Assembly: GCA_032718475.1 (NCBI GenBank) | Contig: JAUCBJ010003269.1 | Coordinates: forward strand, 1-52,900 | DNA from: Nemertoderma westbladi | Taxonomy: Eukaryota; Xenacoelomorpha; Nemertodermatida; Nemertodermatidae | Reading direction: 5' to 3' | Length of the DNA: 52,900 nucleotides | Part shown: one piece after another, positions 45,160 to 52,900 of the stretch | Layout: each line of letters begins with the position of its first letter | Numbering within the stretch: the stretch's first letter is position 1 | Translations under genes and position numbers: made by a program | Notes under the pieces: model-generated | Told to the model about the DNA's origin: nothing | Database searches by the model: none | Seen by the model: the letters and a program-made list of their open reading frames with translations, nothing else

Positions 45160-45371
45160 GGAAACTGGACGCAATAAAAATTAATCCAACTCCAGGGGAA
45201 ATTGGTGATTACTCTCAAAAATAAAACTGTAACCTATTCTAGGGTGTTTAGTTTATTGTTTTGGTTAAAATATCGTGCCACTGTAACCAACCTGCTCCTT
45301 TCCTAAATTGAGAATTTAACATTGAGCATTGAGGCGGGTTTTGCGTCCAGTCCCCCCCCCCCCCCCCCCCC
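45127..45371. mobile_element. Fold-back element with G30 and C20 ends
   Basis: A run of 30 G followed by CAGGGAAACTGGACGCAA is mirrored by TTTTGCGTCCAGT and a run of 20 C. The result is an inverted pair whose outer stem is poly-G/poly-C. Between them, on the minus strand, lies a copy of the AACCAAAACAATAAAC and GGAGCAGGTT repeat found at 20352. It resembles a 245-bp MITE whose ends expanded as homopolymers. Confidence 0.6.
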
Positions 45372-46145
45372 TGTCTCAGATTACGATTAAATTATCAAAT
45401 AGGTTGAACTTTACTAAACTGCTAAAGGTTTATGTTATAACTTTATTTATGGCGGCCACGTTCAACGTTAATTGAAGTTAGGGCAAGCCAAATGAATACC
45501 ATTGTTTGTCGTAGTGGGCAAGGCGGCATCCACAAAGTGGCAAGCGGCTGCCATAAAGAGGTAGGCAACAGACTCCGCTGGTCATAGCAATTTATATTAG
45601 AGTCTTGTTATTGGTTGTGGTAAGATCGGCCAGATTTATTAATATTGACTGCGTTGTAGTGAGTGTTACGTTTTCAATAATATTTAAGGAATGGATGAAT
45701 GAATGACGGTTATTGAAAATAAGATATAATTGGTTGTATCAAACACATATCTCATTGTATTATACTATAGGCCTAGGCCAGTAGGCTGACTATTTTAAAA
45801 CATGTACGGTACGTACGTACAATACAAGTAATACAATTAATCGACTGTAAACGTGTGGGGCTGTCTAAAAAAATAAACGGTAGGCCTACTCAGTAAAATG
45901 GGGTTAACAGTCGGGCATGATGATAACACAGAGCGAAATGAAATAAAAAACCAAATTAAAATTAAATAAATTCATTAAATAGGCCTATCATTTTCATTAA
46001 ATAAAATTCAGGAAATTGTATTTAAACAAAAAATTTAAATGATAAAAAATAAAAAAATTATTTAATAAAACTATTTACTAATTTTTTTTACTAGATGAAC
46101 CAGTTGTAAAACAATAGGCAGCCTTATATTAAGCAATATTAAGTA

Positions 46146-46224
46146 GCCTTATGGTCTAGTGGTGACAACCTTCAGACCTTAGGCTTCCACGTAGGAGGCC
46201 CTGGTTCGAACCCTTGACCAGGCA
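46146..46224 (+). repeat. tRNA-like sequence, probable SINE head
   Basis: TGGTCTAGTGG fits the pol III A box and GGTTCGAACCC is a perfect B box about 40 bp later. GCCT at the start can pair with AGGC at the end, but the rest of the acceptor stem does not pair. Immediately downstream is the hairpin AACACTG-TTTTTG-CAGTGTT. A tRNA-derived SINE or tRNA pseudogene is likeliest. Confidence 0.6.
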
Positions 46225-46425
46225 ACACTGTTTTTGCAGTGTTTTAAAAACGACAAAATTTACAATTAATGCTGTAATGTGATCAATATAGAACCAATAT
46301 AGGCCTATGTCTGTATGTTAACATTAGACTGTTAGCGGTCCGACGAATCTGTACAAAATAGTACAAAAGAGTACAATAAAGTGCGAAAATAGTACAAAAG
46401 AGTGCAAAAATAGCGGTCAGCCTAA

Positions 46426-46570
46426 ACACCCAACTGCACCCAACTACACCCAACTTCACCCAACTCACCCAACTACACCCAACTACACCCAACTTTCACC
46501 CAACTACACCCAACTTTCAGCCAACTACACCCACACAGTTCCACCCCACTACACCCAACATCCACTTCCA
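46426..46570 (+). repeat. CACCCAACTA-type minisatellite, cluster 1
   Basis: Units alternate between CACCCAACTA and CACCCAACTTT, about 10-11 bp each. Related clusters lie at 48612-48748, 50040-50175 (inverted) and 50495-50650. Confidence 0.85.
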
Positions 46571-46777
46571 CTCTGCATCCAACTTACACAAAACTATACC
46601 TACTGTATGGCACCAAACTTCCACAAATTACAATATGTACAGTAACAAACTCTTCGAGGAATTGCTGAGATATGAGCTTTTAAATGTTTCATGTACTGTA
46701 TGTTGCCCCCACTGCTGAGCAATTATGAAAATAACAAACTAACGTTTTATATTTATTGCAGGTTGGTTCTAGAATAA

Positions 46778-47047
46778 TTGATGAATTTAGCAATAAATAT
46801 ACAAAGGAGAGACGCAGAGACTATTGACGAACGATCCAAGCTACAGTATAAAACTAAACTGGCGCTATGGGATTGTGGTGAAAATGAAAACGGTATTGAT
46901 ACACAGGAGGGTCACCGTCACAGCCTTAACGACGAAATCGCATTGGAAACTTCTGTTATGGGAATAGCAATGCAGATAATTCGTACAAAGTTAATGGACA
47001 TAAGTTCTATATTATACAGTATGTTTAATGCAATTATAATAATGTAA
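46778..47047 (+). other. Open frame of 89 codons in the left inverted arm, of doubtful coding status
   Basis: The frame starts MMNLAINIQRRDAETIDER and contains ALWDCGENENGIDTQEGH. It follows a TTTATTGCAG|GTTG acceptor-like site. The mirrored copy at 49500-49800 preserves the sequence closely but gains a stop (CTATAG) in its extra 45 bases. No family is recognised. It may be the remains of a transposon-encoded exon duplicated with the arm. Confidence 0.25.
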
Positions 47048-47159
47048 TTATCCTTTATGTATCATAGAATACAAGAAAAAGAACTGTAACATTATTTTCA
47101 GCAGCTTTATTTTAATCTTGGGCCCATGTAAACACTTTCTGCCGTTATATATTTAACTT

Positions 47160-47248
47160 TGCAGTTGCCCCCATGTGAAGAATCCCAGGTTTTCATTAAA
47201 ATCACAGGTTACAAAAGGGCTGAATCTAACCAAAACAATAAACGAAAT
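47160..47248. repeat. Dispersed repeat copy, related to 20916-21003
   Basis: TTGCAGTTGCCCCCATGTGA, CCCAGGTTTTCATTAAAATC and AATCTAACCAAAACAATAAA occur with the order and spacing of the 20916 copy. ATCTAACCAAAACAATAAAC is the best-conserved word. Confidence 0.7.
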
Positions 47249-47801
47249 TTAGCCGTATCAAAACGAAACGTATCAAAAAGATAAATTAAAAAAAATAAAA
47301 AATCTTCATACATAAAATTCCAATAAAATGTCGACCGAAAAGTGAAATCCTGGTATTATTCACATGGGCGAACTTTATGGCCTTTATATTAATTAATTTT
47401 TAACGAAACAACAGCAATAATTTTAGAACATTTTACATTTTTGATAAACTAAAAGGGGATCTGGTAAGATCTGTACAGGTCAAGGGAATTTCTGCAAGGA
47501 ACTTATTATGATCTTCACATACAGGCGATGCCAGAATGGACAAGATCTCTACAGTATGAGAATCGATAAGATCGTTATACATTACAGATCTTACAGTAGT
47601 AGAAATAATAATTCATCACACTAGGGTAGAGAATTGCAGACGTTGATCAACGTAATCATATAGACGCGGCTTGTGGTCTCTAGTACATACTGTACAGTAT
47701 ATGTACAGTAGGATATGACAATATTCAGCTTATTTTATTACAAACAACGAAATGGGAGAAGTGTATTTAATCTTTCAGACATTCCACCCATTCGAAAATC
47801 C

Positions 47802-48344
47802 TCATGTGATCAACATTGAGGTTTCCAAACTAATGTGTGCATTGTACTTGACACAATGAACCCGGCGTAGCATTCTTGTGAATGTGCCATCCAGAGATTT
47901 GGTGTCCTCAGCAGTTAGAGCCCAGCATGGACTCCCGTAGAGGAGTACTGGAACTACTGCTGCTCTAAATAATCGGACCTTGAGTTTCCGATTAATTCTC
48001 GGTGACTTCCAAATCCTGGAAAGCCTATTCAAGGCTGCCCATGCCTTTCCCTTACGTATTCGAAGGTCCTCACTGACTTCCGGATCCATGATCCCAGGTA
48101 ACAGAAGTTGTCCACATGCTCAAGCATACCATCCTTTGAGCTTATGCTCATCCGATCAGAGACTTGCTGAGGACTTTCAAAGTTAACTGTCAAAATTGTG
48201 GTCTTTCTGGAGGTAATAAAAAGACCAACACTAGAAGCAGAATGTTCTAATGAGCTGAGGAGCCGTTGGGCTCCCTCTAATGATTCTGAGAGTACTCCTA
48301 AGTCATCAGCAAAGTCTATCTGATCAACATTGAGGTTTCCAAGC
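47802..48344 (-). pseudogene. LINE reverse transcriptase fragment with a frameshift
   Basis: The minus-strand sequence has DQIDFADDLGVLSESLEGAQ with the FADD catalytic box (about 48302-48313), then SVGLFITSRKT and DNFCYLGSW. The frame shifts near 48085 and continues as DPEVSEDLRIRKGKAWAALN, then VRLFRAAVVPVLLYGSPCWALT and DGTFTRMLRRV. The FADD, YLGS and LLYGS-W-LT boxes are standard for the palm and thumb part of non-LTR reverse transcriptases. The 5' half of the enzyme, any endonuclease and the 3' end are missing. A 26-bp near-identical direct repeat (TGATCAACATTGAGGTTTCC then AA) flanks the fragment at 47807 and 48321. It is a dead relic; the clade is not assigned. Confidence 0.85.
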
Positions 48345-48611
48345 TAAATTCTCACATGTGAATGAATAATATGTCACACACTTTAGGTATGTTGCTACAT
48401 AGTCGGATCCCAAGTGGGGTTTCTCATCGGGCTTTAATGTGGATCAGTTGGCGAAAATCTTCAAAAGTTACTTACGAATGAATTTTTCGTTACAGACAGA
48501 CAAGCGGACAGAACGACCGACTGGAGATGAAATTTTGCCCTATTTTTACTAATTGCAATTGTGCGCTAAGGCTTGCCCTGACTGCGTGACTCGTCCCACA
48601 GAACACCAAAC

Positions 48612-48748
48612 TCTCCAACCAACTACACTCAACTTTGACTCACTTTCACCCAACTACACTCCACTTCCACCCAACTACACCCAACTATCACCCAACTACA
48701 GTACACTCAACATTGTCTCACTTCCACCCAACTACACTTACCTTTCAC
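48612..48748 (+). repeat. CACCCAACTA-type minisatellite, cluster 2
   Basis: Units include TTTCACCCAACTACACT, CTTCCACCCAACTACACC and TATCACCCAACTACAG, more diverged than cluster 1. Confidence 0.8.
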
Positions 48749-49062
48749 CACTTTCTCGCAGGTCAGGATTTTTGAAAATAAAAAATTATAAAGCAAATTA
48801 TAAAATTGTCAAAAACCATACAAATCCTAATCTACGTCGCTTTTTTGGATGTGAAAATGAGTAGGACATACAGTACAATATATCTAATGTTTAGTTCTGA
48901 GGCATAACAGCGAGAACATGCGAGCCACGTAGTACAGGCGAGCCTTAACGCACTATGATAATTAGTAAATACTGGAAAATTTATTTCGAGTTATTATCAT
49001 ATTCGAGTTAGTGAAATATTGAAACGAGGGACCGAAGTGAGATAAAAGTACATTATACACTA

Positions 49063-49205
49063 TAATATATTGTTTTATTGTTAAATTTCTTGATTACTTA
49101 ACGCTCGTCTATGGACGAGCCGCAAATAATCCATCTATCAACTATATTTACGGCTTGTCCAAGGACAAGCGTTAAGTAATTCATAAATTTAACAATAAAA
49201 TATTA
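49063..49205. mobile_element. Fold-back MITE of about 140 bp
   Basis: The arm TTTTATTGTTAAATTTCTTG, ATTACTTAACGCTCGTC, GGACGAGCCG is mirrored by CGGCTTGTCC, GGACAAGCGTTAAGTAAT, AAATTTAACAATAAAA. This gives arms of about 58 bp around a centre of about 25 bp. It lies between the inverted-duplication arms, and the sequence just right of it (49209-49275) resembles 47046-47115 in direct orientation. Confidence 0.8.
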
Positions 49206-49492
49206 TAATTATCCTTTGTATCATATTACAAGAAAGATTGTAACATACAGTAGTCTTTATTTTCAACAGTTTTATTCTAAACTTTGTGGCCTTTATATTA
49301 ATTTGATCTTATCTTTTGTTTATTATTTTGGTTCCATGAGAAATTTATTATTCGCCTATATTATACAGAAAGTACTTTATTTGCTAACCATTAAGATTGG
49401 ATCAGGGAGCCAAATGGAGTGTAAACTTGAGACATGTAAAATGTAATGAGAAATGTAAAAAGTTCTAAAATTATTTCTGTTGTTTCGTAAAA

Positions 49493-50200
49493 ATTAATTA
49501 CATTATTATAATGGTGCATTAAACATACTGTATAATATATAACTTATGTCCATTAACTTTGTACGAATTATCTGCATTGCTATTCCCATAACAGAAGTTT
49601 CCAATGCGATTTCGTCGTTAAGGCTGTGACGGTGACCCTCCTGTGTATCAATACCGTTTTCATTTTCACCGCAATCCCACAGCGCCAGTTTAGTTTGTAC
49701 TGTAGCTTAGTTTGGAGTTTTGATGCGTGGTATGTGTAGACATCTATAGGTATCTGGATCGTTCGTCAATAGTCTCTGTGTCTCTCCTTTGTATATTTAT
49801 TGCTAAATTCATCAATTATTCTAGAATCAACCTGCAATAAAAATAAAATGTTAGTTAGTTATTTTCATAATTGCAGGGCAGTGATGGCAAAATACAGCAC
49901 GAGTACATGCAACTTTTAAAAGTTCATATCTCAGCAATTCCTCAAAGAAGTTCAGAGTTTGTTACTGTACATATTGTAATTTGTGGAAGATAGGTGCCAT
50001 ACAGTATAGAGTTTGGTGTAAGTTGGATGCTGTTGTGTTGAAGTTGGGTGTAGTTGGTGAAAGTTGGGTGTAGTTGGGTGAAAGTTGGGTGAAAGTTGGG
50101 TGTAGTTGGGTGAAAGTTGGGTGTAGTTGGGTGTAGTTGGGTGTAGTTGGGTGAAAGTTGGGTGTAGTTGGGTGATTAGGCTGACCCCAAAAATAGTACA
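49493..50200 (-). repeat. Right arm of a large inverted duplication (partner 46380-47055)
   Basis: Inverse complement of the left arm, including GACGGTGACCCTCCTGTG, TTCATCAATTATTCTAGAA, TCATATCTCAGCAATTCCTC and the GTGTAGTTGGGTG array (50040-50175). It then continues into GTACAAAAGAGTACAAA. It carries extra sequence near 49700-49745. Confidence 0.85.
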
Positions 50201-50494
50201 AAAGAGTACAAATGAGTGAGAAACGCATACAAAACGTGTATACCAGTGTAGTCTACACTACACTACACTTGTATATAAATATAATTAATTGTAAGCAAAT
50301 GCAACGGGACCGAAATATGCGCCGCTACAGTGTCAATCACTAGCGGCCTTGGTTCTGTGGTCAGTATGAAATGATTGACAGAACTTTGATTCATGTAGAT
50401 TTTGACTGGCTTACAAGTAGAAATAGGCTACAGTTCGTATAATACAATATAATGCAATACTATGCAGTGGGTAGATAAAACGGGTCCTACTAAA

Positions 50495-50650
50495 TACCCA
50501 ACTTTACCCAACTCCACCCAACTTTACCCAACTTCACCCAACTTTACCCAATTTTACCCAACTTTTTACCCAACTTTACCCAACTTTACCACACTTTACC
50601 CAATACCACCCAACTTTACCCAACTTCACCCAATCAATTACCCAACAGCC
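50495..50650 (+). repeat. CACCCAACTT-type minisatellite, cluster 4
   Basis: TTTACCCAACTTTACCCAAC units of about 10 bp. It is nearest in composition to clusters 1 and 2 but dominated by TTTACCCAAC. Confidence 0.85.
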
Positions 50651-51285
50651 CAATCCACTTTACTGAGACTCAAAATTTAAGTCATAGTCTTAAAGTGTAA
50701 AGTAGCCCATACCTGTATACTGAAGGATAGACTGTATGCTACTGTACATTGTGTAGGCTATGTATGTCTGTATGTACGCCTCTATCTTCAACTTTATTGA
50801 GTTCTCCCTCTGCAATTTTGCGGGCTTGGGACCGTTTTTTGTGTTTTTTGAACACAAAGGGCTGCATTAAAACTCATAAGATTGTATTGTAATAGGCAGA
50901 TAGGGGCCTACTCTCTGACTGCTAGACAGCTAGATCAGCCCCCGCTCAATGCATGGCTCGCCCCACAATCAGACAATGCTTTGTTTTATTTTGCACATCA
51001 TAGGCGCCCCTCTAAACGATTTTAACTACACTTGGATACACGTTTTGCAAGCATTTCTCACTCGTTTGTACTCTTTTGTACTATTTTTGCACTCTTTTGT
51101 ACTATTATCAAATGTACGTACAATAGACAAAAATGATTTATAGGCCTACCGGTATCCTATAAAAAGGTATAAACTGTTAAGTTATTGGTGTTTCGGTATC
51201 AGTAGTGCGAGTTAATATTTTGGTTAGGTTAGATATTGAATAGGCCATACAGCCTGGCAGCATACAGCTGTACAGCCATACAAAC
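50651..51285. other. No gene seen
   Basis: It includes GTACTCTTTTGTACTATTTT at about 51,068-51,110, an inverse copy of the GTACAAAAGAG block found at 46,350-46,410 and 50,200. The inverted-duplication unit may therefore have a third partial copy here. ATGCATGGCTCGCCCCAC at 50950 echoes the CGTGGCTCGCCCC end of the element at 24118. Confidence 0.55.
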
Positions 51286-51493
51286 TGCCCAGCAAATACA
51301 TATCCAGCGATTAGCACGCTAATAGCGGGATGTACCATCCTGCTAATATCCCGCTATTTTTATAAGATAATATCCGGATAATCGCCGTAAAAGTGGTCCC
51401 CGCTATAGCGGTGTTTTTAGCGGGATAATTATCCGGTTTTTAGCGGTTCCTTAGCGGCACTTTAGCGTGGATTTAGCGGCATTTGTAGCTGCC
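51286..51493. mobile_element. Candidate short element with repeated TAGCGG words
   Basis: The perfect inverted pair AATAGCGGGAT...ATCCCGCTATT lies at about 51313-51351. It is followed by some eight TTAGCGG or TAGCGGG words and the pair ATCCGGATAAT / ATTATCCGG. The outer ends CAGC..AAATAC and GCATTTGTAGCTG are loosely inverted. Clustered subterminal words of this kind are typical of DNA-transposon ends. No target duplication was found. Confidence 0.4.
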
Positions 51494-52900
51494 CAGGTTA
51501 AAAAAAATTCGCTTTGTCCAATCACATGGCGTTCCTTGTGCATACTCTGTGGAGAGAGGAGGGGAGGGGGGGGGGGGGGGCTGGAGTGGTTAGCCTACCT
51601 TACCTACCCTATGCCTACACCTCACCCCGGCCCTACACCTACAATACTCTATACAAACTGAGATGTAATCGTTTGAGTATAATAAGAGAATATATAATGC
51701 ATTAAGACTTAGGAGTATCCTATATAACTTTAAGCGATCATCAAAAAATATTAATTCGATTATTAAAATCTATATATTTGATCTTATTTACAACCATATT
51801 AGATAATTCATAATTATGAATTTATTAAAAATAATAAATTGTAAACTGTTTCTAATCGATTATTCGAAGACAAGAAACCATATATCTATCCAATAATTTC
51901 AGTTTTCTGCAAATTGAGGTAGTGTCGGGGGGTTGGGGTTGGTGGTTTATGTAAATGCAGTTTAATTTTTGACAGTTTAATATTTTTTTTTGTTCACTGC
52001 AAAAATGTACAAATGAAAATTTAAATACAGTACATATTGTCTGTACTACTGTATAACAACTTCAGGTACTGTAACCTGAGATATTGTAGCACTGCAGGTA
52101 GGCCTACTGTATAAATTATACTCTTAGATAATTACTAAATTTTTTCCTTTGATTGAGTTTAAACTCCCCCCCCCCCCCCCCCCCCTCCCACCACCACCAC
52201 CAGGTATAGCTCCTCCCATCATCATCTGCACAAAAACCGGTTCTTAGTGCATTACATTGAATGAGAGTTAATATTAAATATAAATTTATATCGATTGTAT
52301 CCATATCCATGAATTTGTGTTTTGTTGTCATTAGATTATTTAAATTGTTGTTTTATCTTATTCTACTGTATTACAGTATGTATCCGGGGCAATATCAAAA
52401 GTGTTATAATTGCGAAGTGCTTAATGTTGTTAGTATGTGTTGGTTAGTAGGTGTTGTTAGTTTGTTAATGTTGTAAATCATTTTAATTATCAAAAACGTC
52501 ATCGGGATGGCTTCAATTATGGTATACTTGTGAAAGTTCATAAAAATTAAAACATCGTGCCATGATCGTTCATATTTTAGGTACTGTACTGTATTGTTGA
52601 TATAAATAAATGGACGTAAAACTGAATGAAAAGTGAACGATCATTATTGAATGTGTTGGTTCATATTTAATTTCGTTCAACTAGTGATTAAAATTATTAC
52701 ATTATTTTAAAATTTCAAATTGGCTAATTGGTAATGTCGGCATGTTGTACCTACTGTAATCTAAACATTGTCTCATACTGTAGATTATTACATCATGGGT
52801 GAAAACTGAATAAGTAACCATATGTCAATGTTCAATATCTTTGGCGAATGTCTTCTGCTTCCTGGGGTATGTTTGTACATATGTTATGGAGGAATACTGT
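51494..52900. other. No gene seen at the right edge
   Basis: AT-rich sequence with a 15-G run (51566-51580) and a 20-C run followed by (CCA)n (52166-52201). Short frames show no family features. Confidence 0.65.

Larger units (their letters stand above)
46380..47055 (+). repeat. Left arm of a large inverted duplication (partner 49493-50200)
   Basis: It contains, in order: a GTACAAAAGAG block, the CACCCAACTA array, ACAATATGTACAGTAACAAA, GAATTGCTGAGATATGA, TTCTAGAATAATTGATGAA, GGAGGGTCACCGTCACAGCC and GTACAAAGTTAATGGACATA. All of these recur in reverse order and complement at 49493-50200. The right arm has about 45 extra bases (near 49700-49745), absent from the left arm after GAACGATCCA. Identity by eye is high over the central 300 bp. 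Confidence 0.85.

Noticed and set aside
46146-46224. Functional tRNA gene
   Set aside because: Only four acceptor pairs form and the spacing is atypical. It is followed by repeat sequence, so it is called tRNA-like.

Overview
The window reads as metazoan nuclear DNA. It has spliced coding exons with consensus GT/AG borders, an AT-rich background, dense minisatellites, fold-back elements, decayed LINE fragments and tRNA-like SINE heads. The many TAGGCCTA-type words, poly-G runs and intronic minisatellites suggest a marine invertebrate, perhaps a deuterostome. That is only an impression, and the sequence does not settle the lineage.

The one gene I can recognise lies on the minus strand in the left 20 kb. 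It is a TENT5 (FAM46) family terminal nucleotidyltransferase, a non-canonical cytoplasmic poly(A) polymerase. Four exons are secure: 18143-18004, 16248-16072, 9470-9222 and 695 to the left edge. Together they give about 420 residues of one continuous protein, and it is still open at position 1. A fifth, probable start exon sits at 20106-20029, and its splice phase fits the next exon.

The striking feature is the introns. Each of the four carries its own, mutually unrelated tandem array: 49 bp x about 20, 16 bp x about 16, 31/34/37 bp x about 190, and 35 bp x about 225. Two arrays (49 bp and 35 bp) start exactly at a 5' splice site, and their units look like copies of that splice site. The very long plus-strand reading frames in this region are repeat artefacts.

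From 20 kb to 52.9 kb I see no intact host gene. The region is repeat-derived. It holds dispersed GGAACTAAGTTCGC-type arrays at five places, ten G/C homopolymer runs of 14-30 bases, and a possible 4.4 kb element with inverted ends at 29150-33582. A 31-bp minisatellite at 37619-41717 is split by a 2,575-bp hAT-like transposon with a perfect 8-bp target duplication. There are fold-back elements at 34476, 35173, 45127, 49063 and possibly 51286, LINE reverse-transcriptase remnants at 25.2, 26.2 and 47.8 kb, and a large inverted duplication (46.4-47.05 kb against 49.5-50.2 kb) whose arms carry CACCCAACTA-type arrays.

All calls come from reading the sequence and from recollection of protein families. 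No search or alignment program was run.
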